Positions 52,701 to 59,471 of a stretch of DNA of 64,000 nt are shown here, piece after piece. Position numbers and translations under genes: made by a program. The notes beneath the pieces were generated by a model, which saw only the letters and a program-made list of their open reading frames with translations, searched no databases and was not told the DNA's origin. How positions within the stretch are numbered: the stretch's first letter is position 1; every line of letters begins with the position of its first letter. The DNA comes from Pieris napi (Eukaryota; Arthropoda; Insecta; Lepidoptera; Pieridae): positions 10,168,001 to 10,232,000 of the forward strand of contig NC_062248.1 in the NCBI RefSeq assembly GCF_905475465.1, read 5' to 3'.

Positions 52701-55700
52701 ATGTATCAGCACAAAATTAATTAAATGGACAAACAATATCTGGGTTATACCATTACCAGGCCTTTCTCAAAACAGTTCGGGTCATTTTCGACCCCCTATA
52801 ACTTCTAACTAATAACACAGTATATTTTAATTTAATTCAATTGAAAACAGTATTTTAAGAATTATAACAAGTCAAATTTCTTAATTTTGTCACTCACTAA
52901 TTTCGCTAAGTTATGACTTACATCGAATGGAAGTAGTAGTACTTAAAAGGCCAGCAACGCACTTGCGAGCTCACTGGCCATCACTTAATATTAGATGTGC
53001 CTGTAATATGATGTTCTTTAAAAAAGTCGTATGCTTTTCAAAGGTATGTAGTCGGTGGTTATATATCGGTGGTATAGAGGTTTTGATACAGCGATCATAA
53101 TATTATGTTAGAATTGATTGTCATGTATCTTGTTGTTTAGATAATACCTTAGTAAAACATTTTAGTATCATTATTTCCTTATGGTACATCATATAAAATT
53201 ATATTTGCCTATAATCGAACAAAGTCATAAAATTGATGTTCTTGATTCTAATAATACACATATTACGAGGCTATTTTTCTCATACACATTCAATAATGAT
53301 GCAATTTATCGTTGTATATATTTATCGTAAGACTCCACTGGTACTGTGAAACGGAATACTAATTTTATATAAATCGACATTTACAGTGACCACGGTTACT
53401 TAAAGCCCTCGAATTGGAGTTATAATATAGTCAATTAACTTGTATATGCCTTAGATATAGATCCTTCTTCTTTTTATTCCTCTTCTTTACTGTAGGTTGG
53501 CTGTCAGTCTCTTGCTGCATTTGGCACAAGTAAAGCGTCTCTTGTTCTGTACCAGATTCAGCAACTCTTCCGCAATCCACTCCCTTACGAAATAAAGCCA
53601 TGATTTTTTCCTTCCACCAACACGCCGTTTACCTTGGATTTTGATGATTGATTGAATGAGGTGGTTGCGCCATCCACACGTGGCCCAGGTACGCAAGATA
53701 TAGATCCTAACGAAATATATATTTCCCTTTGTAGGAAAGATCAGATATTGAATGGAAATTCGCTCGCAGTAACCTCTGGATGTCGTACTTTGAAGATGGA
53801 GACACGGTGCCTCCACCATTCAACATCATCCCCACGCCGAAGCACGTCACAGGCTGGATTAATAAAATATGTAATGAACGGGAAAGGGGCTCGGTTATTG
53901 TAAGTACAATGAGTAATTTGAATAATTTTTTTGTTTTTTTGAAATTGGTGGTAATAAGGATATTATGCGACCAAATTAAGACGGCTTAATCGCCGGGGCG
54001 TAGCTAATTGACATATGCCAATGATATTTAAACATTGTCTTATTATCTTAAGGAATGTTCTGTCAATTATATTTATTTTTAAAGTCTTACGAGAGATATA
54101 AGGACGAAATATTGAAAAGTTATTTTAAGCTTACAATAATAATTACTAACACTTATTTATTTAGCGCAGTGTTGATCTAGTGGCTTTAGCGAGCGACTCT
54201 CTTCCCTGAGGTTATAGGTTCGATCCCCGGCTGTGCACCAATGAACTTTCAGTCTAATAGTCACATTTAACATTCGCTCGAACGGTGAAGGAAACCGGCT
54301 TGCCTGACCAGTGTTTCCCAACGTGGGGCCGCTAGTCAAACGGCGCTGTTAAGTTAAGAGGCTAGGTTGTTAATTGTACGGCTAATTAAATTAATATGAA
54401 AGCGTAAAATTCAGAGTCCGACCGCTATATATGAATCTCGTGAATCAAAATTAAATCATTAAATAATACTTACTTACTTAGAATAAATCTCGCGAAAAAG
54501 CACGGCTACAACACGAATCTGTCATGCGTGTGTTGGTCCGTCGGTATGTTACGGCTGAACAGCGGGCGAGAGATGAAGTCGGTGTTACTGAAGACGATGT
54601 GATGGAGATACGACAGGATATATCGACATTGCGGTTTGAATTGATTGATATACTTGCAAATAATGGCATGAAGACACCGAGGATTAATATGAATGAGACC
54701 ACAAGTGAGTGAGATAACAATATTACATAAATGTACAATTTAATTTTGATTAAATATATGAATTGACTAAAATTAATTACAATTTTATGTTCGTAAATTT
54801 ATCTTGCCTAACATAGCTCTGTGCAGTGTTGGCCTAGTGGCTTCAGCGTCTGACTCTCATCTCTGAGGCCGTAGGTTCGAGTCCGGCTGTGCACCAATGG
54901 ATTTTCTTTCGATTCATTTAACATTCACTCGAGGAAAAACATCGTGAGGAAACCGGCTTGCCTTAGACCCAAAAAGTATACGGCGTGCGACAGGCACAGA
55001 AGACTGACCTCCTTGCCTATTAGATTGACAAAATCTTGAAACAGATACAGAAATCTGAGGCCCAGACCTAAAAATGTTGTTATTTGCCATTGATTTTTTT
55101 ATTTTACGTGGCTCAGTTAGTTTTACTACATCCATATCTAGATTATCTTCTGAAGAGTTTGTAATTAAGGTATATTTATATTTTAGTTTCTGGAAAGAAG
55201 GGTAAAGTGATGGAGAGGCGAATCCTCAAAGACTTCCAGATTGGTATAGTCGAAGGTATTATCAAGGATGTTATATCCAAAGAGAGCAAACCTAAGGACG
55301 TGTTCAGTCAAATTGCTAAGGCCATTGTCAGAAAGGGAAGCCCTGAAAAGTAAGTAAAAGTATTCAACGATATAGATCCAGAAATTGTTTTGTATGATAA
55401 CTAACAATTTTAAAATACACCTTCTTAACATGTCCTATGCTAAAACGGAGTGTATTCTTATTGTACAACAGTAGTTTAGTTATAAAATTGTAAGTGTTAT
55501 GTAGAAATTATTATGTCAAAAGAAAAGACTGGCTGCCCACGAAACAGAGAATCCTAGTGTGGGGCACTTTCTTTTTTAACATCAAAATCAACATCCCTTT
55601 TATTATGTATAAAACAGAGTTTTTCTTTTCTTTTATATGAAACTAATAGCAAATTTTAGGTTAATTATGTGGTTTCCGAATCGAAAAATTGTATTTTTTA

Positions 55701-58409
55701 TCCTTTTCTGTACGTTTTTTTGGTAGATTAAACATGACTTTTACAGACTGGATGGGCGTATTACACCCATATATTTGTTTTATATATTGGTAAGAAATGG
55801 TCGGAGTCTAAACTCTAATAAATAAAACAATCAATCAAAGCCGAACAAACAAAAACTATAATAAATCGAGTCTTTTTATAAAATGATAAATATTTCTTTT
55901 ATAAATTTTAGTAAAAAGAAAGATTGGAATGCGGCGGTCAGAACGAACACTATACGAAGAGATCCAATCGGAAGTACTTCTGAAGCTGAAACTAAACGCA
56001 GCAGGCAGTCACTACGCGCGCATATCCTTGATAATGTTAAAGATAGAACAATCGATCCACAGAAATTGTTAGGTAAGATCTCGTTTCTAAATATAATAAT
56101 TCACAAACATAAATAGTGATAATTGCTATAGCCAAAAATGATTGATACTAATAAAGTTAAAACAAGACATTGGTCTAGTGGTTAGTACCCCTGACTCCGA
56201 AACCATGGGTCCCGGGTTCGATCCCCTGCTGAGACGAACATCGATGTGATGAGCATTTGGTGTTGTGCTTAGGTCTTGAGTGTTTAAATATGTATTTATA
56301 TTTATATCTATCTATAGTGTGTATGTATGTGTCGCCTAGTCCCCATAACACAAGCTTCTTCACCAGCTTAGCATGGGACCAGGTCAATTGGTGTGAATTG
56401 TCTTTAAAAAAAAAAAAGTTCAACGCTCAAAAGCACTATTTTGACTTCTCACTTATCGTCAGTTTATTCGATTTTGGTAAATGACATTACTATTGTATCA
56501 CCGATTTTTCTTATTATATTAAGATGTTTTTATAATGCACTATGTATAGAACTGATCCAACACGTATAAAGCTCCATCCCTACTAATGTATATAATATAT
56601 CATATTTTCTCAATGTTCAGAGTTTAACCCTAAACTATCGGATGTAACGCCAACAACGCGAGTCGCATACGCTAAGTTCATGAGAAGCAAGATCAAATCA
56701 GACTTCAGCGAACGAGAGAAGAGTGGCATTTCAGAGAAAGACTTCAGCATTGAAGACGAAACGGCATCTGGAAAAGTTAAGATTAAGAGTAAGTAACTTA
56801 TTAGCTTAAGAAAATAAGTTTTTGATGTGACAACATCTATTAAACTATGAACGCCGGCTTGCACGAAAAAGCCTGACAGTAAAACAGGGTCTTAAAATTT
56901 GTTAAAATGCAGGAATTCAAAAGAGTTTTCAAAAAATATTGGTTGTTTGTAAAGTAGGTTTACGATCGAGATGTTTACGTGATAACGTCTTATTGGTGAT
57001 ATAAGTTTTTGGGAAGTAAGAAATTAATGAAGACAACAATTTTTTCAAATTTTAAATTACATCTATCGTTTTATTCACACTTTTGATGATAAATTTCGGG
57101 TGTAAAATGACAAGTTTACTTATTCGACTATGATATACATTTTTCTTCATACATTCACGGAATGACCGGCAGCGCTCGAGATGAGACGGGAGATCGGTCC
57201 GTCTCTCTCTCGTTATACCTGCGATCGCGCTCGTGAGGTTTTGGTGTGACACAAGTTTCTGAACATGTCACCCGACTAAAACGATTTTAAAGACGTTATC
57301 ACGTCAAAAACGTACATCTCATATACATACAGAAAAATCCAGTACTTTATACTATTTATTATTCGAAAAAATTCTATCTATTTGACTACCATGCATATGC
57401 CGTATACATAGTCCGGAAAACAATGCAATTGTTTAAAATCTAATTCATACACACCATTTATATTTTAAGTAATATAATATGCACTGCCATAGTACAACAA
57501 TTAAATTTTAAATTCATCACAATAATCTGACTTTCAGCTCCACCATTTAGACCCAAAATACCAATACCAATACCAATACCAGTACCATCAGGTGATGAGA
57601 ACCTGAAACAAAACGAAATTAAAGTTCAAGCACACATCGAAGAGAAAGGAATTGGTAATATTAACAAAACTTTAAATTTCTCCTTTCGACCTCCCCGATG
57701 CTTCTTCTTTTCTGCACCCTTCTTTCTAATTTATGGAATACTCTTCCAGACATATCCTACAATTTCTTGTTAATTCATCACTTTAATAAATAGTTGAAAT
57801 TGGTTTATAACATACACAGACACTTTACAGACTAACTTGTCAAACAAACTCGCTAATACGTAAACATTATAGTTATTCGATTCGATTATAATATTTCCAG
57901 GTGGTCCCTCAAGCCCAGGTGGATCCAATCAAAAAGATGCAACACAGCCAGCAGGAGAACCTAGCACAGGATCACCAGGCTCTGAAGCAAGAGTCGAAAA
58001 GAAAGAACACGTTATCCAGATAGAAAATGAACCCGAATCACCATCCAAAAGCTTATACATAACCAAAGAAGAAGACTCTAATTTACAAAAACCCATCACA
58101 CCCACACCAAGTTTACATTCGAAATCAGAAAAACCAGAACAAATCCTATCAGCGGCTACGTTAGAAAAAGATCATAGTGCATCTAGATCTGATAGCAAGA
58201 AAGATAAAGAAAACGCAGAGGAAGCAAAGGAAGTCCCCAAAGAGGATAATCCGAAAGTTCCACCTAAAGAAGAAAAGCCTAAAGAGCCTAAACCTAAGCC
58301 TCCCAAACCTAAACCAGCTCCTGCACCTGAACCAGCATCAGCTCCAAAAATGGTGACAGACAAAGGCAAATCTAAAGTTACGGGTAAAATGGTTTCAGGC
58401 TGGCTGTAG
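31574..58409 (+). CDS. trp: TRP phototransduction cation channel, complete 20-exon gene (1173 aa)
   Basis: This spans start to stop. The 20 exons are listed separately; their joined length is 3522 bases and every junction keeps phase. TRP is the light-activated Ca2+-permeable channel of the rhabdomere membrane, opened downstream of NORPA phospholipase C. In order it has N-terminal ankyrin repeats (about 40-180), a TRP linker domain (about 182-370), six membrane segments (S1 about 370-391, S2 424-445, S3 457-477, S4 511-530, S5 544-564, S6 646-664), a pore loop with LFWASFGLVDL (615-625), the TRP box EWKFAR (678-683), a conserved cytoplasmic region (about 743-930), and a Lys/Pro/Glu-rich tail ending in GWL. 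The GWL end and the close exon-by-exon match to fly TRP favour trp over trpl or trpgamma. The tail is shorter than in fly (about 1275 aa) and lacks its long repeated lysine-proline block. Confidence 0.95.
31759..32072 (-). mobile_element. Helitron-like non-autonomous element in trp intron 1
   Basis: Plus-strand CTAG at 31759 is preceded by A, and the element runs to GA at 32071-32072 before T. Minus-strand order is TC...hairpin (tggcaaaacgacgtttgct)...CTAG. It begins 27 bp after the exon 1 donor. Confidence 0.75.
32359..32648. mobile_element. Rearranged foldback element in trp intron 1
   Basis: A left arm with an internal deletion and centre (32359-32462) is followed about 115 bp later by a compact hairpin (32577-32648) made only of the outermost arm sequence, actcacttttcgaactcaca and its complement, ending gcaaggct. 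Confidence 0.7.
33256..33607. mobile_element. MITE family B, copy 2, in trp intron 1
   Basis: Same order of blocks as the copy at 23730 (gagagtgaaattttacgata, tgaagttgcccacggaagat, ccttttccagtctttgatta), with intact inverted ends gaagttatacttc and gaagtataacttc. Confidence 0.78.
33617..33838 (-). repeat. SINE A, minus strand, in trp intron 1
   Basis: attgggcctcaaatttttat, then cctcacgatgttttccttca and cattcaagcacagccggtga. The head is diverged. Confidence 0.7.
34420..34590. repeat. Interspersed repeat D, copy 2, in trp intron 1
   Basis: Near-identical to 731-905, same orientation. Confidence 0.6.
35085..35229 (+). CDS. trp: trp exon 2 (ankyrin repeats)
   Basis: This completes Arg53 and encodes residues 54-101. 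It contains DINCVDPLNRSALIAAIENE, a strongly conserved TRP-family ankyrin segment. The acceptor tttttag ends at 35084 and the donor gtaatt starts at 35230. The open frame continues into the intron, but that extension has no conservation and is not exon. Confidence 0.93.
35660..35990. repeat. Diverged repeat E, copy 1, in trp intron 2
   Basis: Matches 39620-39895 with indels: gtgatgcctaatttggctgt, gatgcaggtgattgtgcgct, cttaaacaagtcaaggctta and gtatgtccgggctgcgcgat. Confidence 0.6.
36958..37220 (-). repeat. SINE A, minus strand, in trp intron 2
   Basis: Full head on the minus strand (gtgcacagccggggatcgaa, cgctgaagccactaggccaa). The open frame at 37011-37253 is the reversed SINE, not a gene. 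Confidence 0.82.
37520..37650 (-). mobile_element. LINE tail F, minus strand, trp intron 2
   Basis: aggaaacctgatgttaagtg, ataccgcccatagacactct and gctagcctttaaagaata. Confidence 0.5.
38003..38372. mobile_element. MITE family B, diverged copy 3, in trp intron 2
   Basis: The ends ttgaagttataattcttttg and gccaaagaagtataacttcc are kept. The interior is rearranged, with a short tandem repeat of a cacaccgtcacaaaaaac-like unit. Confidence 0.65.
39060..39260 (-). mobile_element. LINE remnant, trp intron 2
   Basis: The gctcgcaaacgcgttgccga and ttcagtgggcagctggttcc blocks match sequence common to lepidopteran LINE 3' regions. A similar block lies at 21411-21490. Confidence 0.4.
39620..39895. repeat. 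Diverged repeat E, copy 2, in trp intron 2
   Basis: cgtaatacctaattcggctg, gatgcaggtgattttgcgct and gtatgtccgggttgcgcgat, ending where the foldback fragment begins. Confidence 0.6.
39933..40086. mobile_element. Foldback element, left arm and centre, just upstream of trp exon 3
   Basis: It starts gccttgcgattctgtaactc, has the CpG-rich gcggcggtcgcgctcaaatc arm, the centre gtagggagcttgtagtttat, and only the first 15 or so bases of the right arm (cagaatgccaaatc). It ends 78 bp before exon 3. Confidence 0.75.
40164..40259 (+). CDS. trp: trp exon 3 (ankyrin region)
   Basis: This 96-bp, phase-0 exon encodes residues 102-133: DALLHAIKEEYVEAVEMLLQ and a following acidic stretch. The acceptor is ttgcag before 40164 and the donor gtgagt starts at 40260. 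It is too short for a typical ORF search. Fragments of a foldback element lie on both sides (39933-40086 and 40493-40548). Confidence 0.93.
40493..40548. mobile_element. Foldback element, outer right arm, just downstream of trp exon 3
   Basis: agccgctgtgaaaaccgctg through gagttacagaatcgcaaggc. This is the part missing from the fragment at 39933-40086. Confidence 0.7.
40853..41030 (+). mobile_element. LINE 3' end (family C) with internal deletion, trp intron 3
   Basis: cgggttgtctctctccctca through gaattcgtgtatacggta, then a jump to the 3' end cataagtgtacattgtgtta. About 300 bp of the family is missing. Confidence 0.6.
41364..41786. mobile_element. hAT-type MITE with 8-bp target site duplication, trp intron 3
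   Basis: The ends are imperfect inverted repeats, CAGAGTTCCCCAAACTTTTT and ...CTTTGGGAATCACTG. Both flanks carry the identical 8-bp ATCTAAAT (41356-41363 and 41787-41794). The interior repeats tagacccc/ggaccccc motifs and has no coding frame. It ends 120 bp before exon 4. Confidence 0.88.
41907..42049 (+). CDS. trp: trp exon 4 (ankyrin region)
   Basis: This encodes residues 134-180 and two bases of Lys181. It includes SDITPLILAAHRNHYEILKL and LLDRGATLPVPHDVK, hallmark TRP/TRPC ankyrin sequence. The acceptor ttttcag ends at 41906. The donor is gtaggt at 42050, chosen over reading the in-frame TAG because it restores Lys-Cys-Gly-Cys across the junction. Confidence 0.94.
42312..42440 (-). mobile_element. 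LINE 3' end (family C), decayed, trp intron 4
   Basis: cgcaatttacacttatgaac, gccagttcttaaatgac and ctcttcgtcactcttttaa. Confidence 0.45.
42619..42900 (+). mobile_element. Helitron-like non-autonomous element in trp intron 4 (clean copy)
   Basis: This is the reference copy: 5' TCTAATATATAAAATTCTCG, then the cggcttgaccgattctcatg motif, and a 3' hairpin tggcaaaacgacgtttgcca followed by ggtcagCTAG. It lies between A (42618) and T (42901), as expected for Helitron insertion without target duplication. Confidence 0.8.
43428..43629 (+). CDS. trp: trp exon 5 (start of linker domain)
   Basis: This completes Lys181 and encodes residues 182-248. It starts with the Cys-rich CGCDECVKSS, then SLRHSQARINSYRALSSPSL and ALSSADPVLTAFELSWEL, all diagnostic of the TRP_2 linker region. 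The acceptor atcag ends at 43427 and the donor gtaaac starts at 43630. Confidence 0.95.
43680..43790 (-). mobile_element. LINE tail F, minus strand, trp intron 5
   Basis: gatgttaagtgataccgccg, atggacactaataatgccag and gttgccgccctttaaa. Confidence 0.5.
43982..44030. repeat. (TA)n microsatellite with a higher-order ~14-bp period, trp intron 5
   Basis: atatatatataatatatata units repeat about three times. Confidence 0.85.
44190..44363 (+). CDS. trp: trp exon 6 (linker domain)
   Basis: This 174-bp, phase-0 exon encodes residues 249-306, including FATSLLDHTRTSHELEIMLN and RQTLGRLKLAIKYKQKM, conserved in invertebrate TRPs. The acceptor ttcatag ends at 44189 and the donor gtatgt starts at 44364. 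A Helitron-like element starts 63 bp after the exon. Confidence 0.94.
44426..44853 (-). mobile_element. Helitron-like element in trp intron 6, diverged
   Basis: CTAG starts at 44426 after A, and GA ends at 44853 before T, with the reversed ggcctggcgaacatcgtacc 3' part. The inner sequence differs from the main subfamily but keeps accgatt-like and aagccgtttt motifs. Confidence 0.55.
45308..45406 (+). CDS. trp: trp exon 7 (linker helices)
   Basis: This phase-0, 99-bp exon encodes residues 307-339: FVAHPNVQQLLGAIWYEGLP and a short basic tail. This is the linker-helix segment preceding the first membrane span in the TRPC/TRP family. The acceptor ttatag ends at 45307 and the donor gtaaat starts at 45407. 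Confidence 0.94.
45727..46048 (-). mobile_element. Helitron-like non-autonomous element in trp intron 7
   Basis: CTAG at 45727 is preceded by A; the hairpin gcaaacgtcgttttgcc follows, and the element ends at ...atattaGA 46048 before T. Its right edge is 25 bp from exon 8. Confidence 0.78.
46074..46209 (+). CDS. trp: trp exon 8 (pre-S1 and start of S1)
   Basis: This encodes residues 340-384 and one base of Ser385. KKPFVKFICHSSSYMLFL is the start of S1. The acceptor atttacag ends at 46073 and the donor gtgagt starts at 46210. A Helitron-like element ends at 46048, so the last 25 bases of the intron must hold the pyrimidine tract and probably the branch point. Confidence 0.93.
46302..46331. repeat. 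(TA)n microsatellite, trp intron 8
   Basis: Uninterrupted alternating TA, about 15 units. Confidence 0.85.
46447..47008. mobile_element. Long inverted-repeat element in trp intron 8
   Basis: About 80 bp at the left (ccgttcaattaacagcctgg, ccttttaactaaacgacgcc) recurs inverted at the right (aaaaggctaggctgttaatt, gaacggctaattacgttagt). The ends are tatgtc and gacata. The interior has no open frame. A single arm also occurs at 54318-54390. Confidence 0.7.
47222..47374 (+). CDS. trp: trp exon 9 (S1 end, S1-S2 loop, start of S2)
   Basis: This completes Ser385 and encodes residues 386-435 plus one base of Ser436. It includes EYWKAHERGSLPG, a conserved motif before S2, and the start of S2 (LIEFCVIVYIA). 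The acceptor tttcag ends at 47221 and the donor gtaaat starts at 47375. Confidence 0.93.
47456..47716 (-). repeat. SINE A, minus strand, in trp intron 9
   Basis: cagtggcgctacaacctttt through gcatgctgaaaccactaa, including a reversed box B (gggaatcgaac). Confidence 0.8.
47857..48002 (+). CDS. trp: trp exon 10 (S2-S3)
   Basis: This completes Ser436 and encodes residues 437-484, including LIWGEIRSLWNGG and the S3 segment DLWNMVDFITNMFYIAWICL. The acceptor aaaaag ends at 47856 after a long T-rich tract, and the donor gtgagt starts at 48003. An ATG-started open frame at 47885 is out of frame with the channel. Confidence 0.94.
48555..48705 (+). mobile_element. LINE 3' end (family C), abutting trp exon 11
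   Basis: ttggcgattaaaaagagtgg, ggagagtttattgccagttc and cataagtgtacactgtgtta. It ends about 15-30 bp upstream of the exon 11 acceptor. Confidence 0.6.
48729..48969 (+). CDS. trp: trp exon 11 (S4-S5)
   Basis: This encodes residues 485-564 and one base of Gly565. It holds FDPMLLSEGAFAAGMIFSFL (S4), the highly conserved S4-S5 linker FSINPHLGPLQVSLGRM, and S5 (ILDIMKFFFVYMLVLFAFG). The acceptor caacag ends at 48728 and the donor gtaaga starts at 48970. A LINE 3' tail ends roughly 15-30 bp before the acceptor. Confidence 0.95.
49242..49273. repeat. (TA)n microsatellite, trp intron 11
   Basis: Alternating TA directly before a SINE A copy. Confidence 0.8.
49279..49508 (+). repeat. SINE A in trp intron 11, next to a TA microsatellite
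   Basis: gtgttggcctaggcgtgcga, box B gattcgatcccc and the tail ctgaggcccagacctaaaa. It inserted beside the (TA)n at 49242-49273. Confidence 0.78.
49935..50265. mobile_element. Candidate MITE in trp intron 11
   Basis: The near-terminal motifs taaagctattgcatagc (left) and gctatgcaatggctta (right) are inverted copies, next to ggactgccgcgg and ccgcgatag. The middle holds a CpG-rich block, ctctaacgcgtaccggctgc, that contrasts with the AT-rich intron. Confidence 0.55.
50837..51299 (-). mobile_element. MITE family A, copy 3, inverted, in trp intron 11
   Basis: It begins tgaagtgaaccttctttagg and ends tgccaaagaagtttcacttt. It lies 73 bp before exon 12. Confidence 0.75.
51373..51499 (+). CDS. trp: trp exon 12 (S5-pore turret)
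   Basis: This completes Gly565 and encodes residues 566-606 plus two bases of Asn607: LNQLMWYYAELEKNKCYHLP and QERACTIWRRYA. Cys581 and Cys599 occupy the extracellular turret. The acceptor atgcag ends at 51372 and the donor gtgaga starts at 51500. Confidence 0.95.
51701..51931. mobile_element. Foldback element in trp intron 12
   Basis: A complete pair of arms of the gcgcgaccgccgctg subfamily around the centre ggagggaggttgtagtttat. The left arm lacks about 15 bp relative to the right. Confidence 0.82.
52476..52671 (+). CDS. trp: trp exon 13 (pore loop and S6)
   Basis: This completes Asn607 and encodes residues 608-672. The pore helix has LFETSQSLFWASFGLVDL, with Asp624 probably matching the fly calcium-selectivity aspartate (D621, as I recall; alignment needed). 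The second acidic site of the fly loop is Glu629 here. S6 is VINIIVLLNMLIAMMSNSYQ. The acceptor tacag ends at 52475 and the donor gtaagt starts at 52672. Confidence 0.95.
53735..53899 (+). CDS. trp: trp exon 14 (TRP box)
   Basis: This phase-0, 165-bp exon encodes residues 673-727. It carries the TRP box EWKFAR (678-683), WMSYFEDGDTVPPPFN (the proline-rich second TRP motif) and a divergent basic stretch. The acceptor tgtag ends at 53734 and the donor gtaagt starts at 53900. Confidence 0.94.
54166..54308 (+). repeat. SINE A head, truncated, in trp intron 14
   Basis: Head and half of the body, then an abrupt join at ttgcctgac to a hAT-like terminus and the arm of the intron 8 inverted-repeat element. 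Confidence 0.75.
54482..54704 (+). CDS. trp: trp exon 15 (post-TRP-box coiled region)
   Basis: This encodes residues 728-801 and one base of Ile802: VLVRRYVTAEQRARDE and DVMEIRQDISTLRFELIDIL, matching the conserved segment after the TRP box in fly TRP. The acceptor acttag ends at 54481 and the donor gtgagt starts at 54705. The join to exon 14 is in phase and no exon seems missing. Confidence 0.92.
54824..55093 (+). repeat. SINE A in trp intron 15
   Basis: Near full length: gtgttggcctagtggcttca, ggccgtaggttcgagtccgg, then the full body to gttgttatttgccattg. Confidence 0.8.
55187..55349 (+). CDS. trp: trp exon 16 (cytoplasmic domain)
   Basis: This completes Ile802 and encodes residues 803-855 plus two bases of Asn856. 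KGKVMERRILKDFQIG is nearly identical to fly TRP. The rest is a helical, Lys-rich stretch. The acceptor ttttag ends at 55186 and the donor gtaagt starts at 55350. Confidence 0.93.
55912..56072 (+). CDS. trp: trp exon 17 (cytoplasmic domain)
   Basis: This completes Asn856 and encodes residues 857-909 plus one base of Glu910. KKDWNAAVRTNTIRRDPIGS matches the KDWNA...DPIGS motif of fly TRP. The acceptor ttttag ends at 55911 and the donor gtaaga starts at 56073. Confidence 0.92.
56166..56417 (+). repeat. tRNA-derived SINE B in trp intron 17
   Basis: Same structure as the copy at 28010, in the + direction, ending in a poly(A) run (56406-56417). Confidence 0.8.
56621..56788 (+). CDS. trp: trp exon 18 (cytoplasmic domain)
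   Basis: This completes Glu910 and encodes residues 911-965 plus one base of Thr966. FNPKLSDVTPTTRVAYAKFM matches fly TRP; after it the sequence becomes charged and divergent. The acceptor ttcag ends at 56620 and the donor gtaagt starts at 56789. Confidence 0.92.
56931..57309. repeat. 379-bp high-identity repeat, copy 2, in trp intron 18
   Basis: Same length and orientation as the copy at 16151. Differences seen: g/a and t/c near 57020-57035, a/c near 57060 and t/c near 57167. Confidence 0.85.
57538..57654 (+). CDS. trp: trp exon 19 (proline-rich tail)
   Basis: This completes Thr966 and encodes residues 967-1004 plus one base of Gly1005. It carries a run of alternating Pro-Ile, RPKIPIPIPIPVPSG, then a charged linker. 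It has no clear homology and is identified by phase, the acceptor tttcag (ends 57537) and the donor gtaata (57655). Confidence 0.85.
57901..58409 (+). CDS. trp: trp exon 20 (tail, INAD-binding end, stop)
   Basis: This completes Gly1005 and encodes residues 1006-1173, stopping at TAG 58407-58409. The tail is rich in Lys, Glu, Pro and Ser with a Lys-Pro block (about residues 1125-1150). It ends KGKSKVTGKMVSGWL, aligning with the fly TRP end that binds a PDZ domain of INAD. The acceptor ttccag ends at 57900. Confidence 0.94.
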
Positions 58410-58870
58410 TGACTGAACTGTTACGATGATTTAGTGAGAGAAGTGTCTGAATGTACAAGAGCCGATCAATATGGGAGGTACCGAAAGCAGTTGCTGTCTC
58501 TGCTGATAGCATACTGAAAGAAAAAGATAGTAATACTTATAAAGAGTGGAAGGGCCTTGTGTATTCGGTATTGGTACTTAATTTAAGTGCAATAATTCGA
58601 TATAAGTTTGTTTTTTGTTAGAAAATAGAATTCTGTTAGTGACTTTTCCGTATTCCGTGATTGTTATATTTTTAAAAATCAAATATGAAATATTAATAAA
58701 TTTTATATTTAGAGAAGCCTGCCACTTAAACTTAAATATATTTATAGTATAATTATTTAAATTTAAGAATGTATGAAGATTAAGGCGTTTTTAGCTAGCA
58801 CTTGGTTCCTAACGTTATTCCATTTGTATTCATATAAATTAAGATCGTCTTAAAATATTATTTAATAAAA
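58410..58870 (+). other. Probable trp 3' UTR with two poly(A) signals
   Basis: Sequence after the trp stop. AATAAA occurs at 58695-58700 and again at 58864-58869. Either could end the transcript. I see no repeat family here. Confidence 0.5.
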
Positions 58871-59471
58871 TTTCTTAATGACATAATATTTATAATTAAA
58901 ACAATATAATTCAGTAACAAGTAAAAATGGTTTTATATTAACGAAGCTTAGACAAAAGCACTTAGACGAAAGCGAAAACTATTTTTGATAAGGTTTCATT
59001 CAATTTCATTTGGATTTATATTTTTACAAACCTATACCACAAATAGATTTCTGTGTTGCCAAAGATTTTAATTAGCGTAAATATATATTTATTTTCAAAA
59101 TCGGACTAAATCGATAGACGAAAAAATAACATGCTTTTCATGCCTCAAACATTTATTATATGCATTTTTACTTTAAAATAAATCATCAAAATATTAAATA
59201 GTACCTATTTGTATTTGTATATCATTAAAATAAACCTAGCATTACACATTAAACTGTTTAGTTATGATAGCGTACCTTGTAACTGTTTTTATTCCATAAA
59301 CTGTATTGAATCAATTGTTTCAAGAGTTTAATCTAGTCATACTTCTGTTGATTATTTATTTAGGAATAAAGAGCTTGTTTATGATATTTTGTTTTTTATT
59401 TGAAGAACCTGTGTATTGGGCACGAATCATATTATGGGGGTCTCAAGAAGCAAGTTCTAACAAAATAAAAC

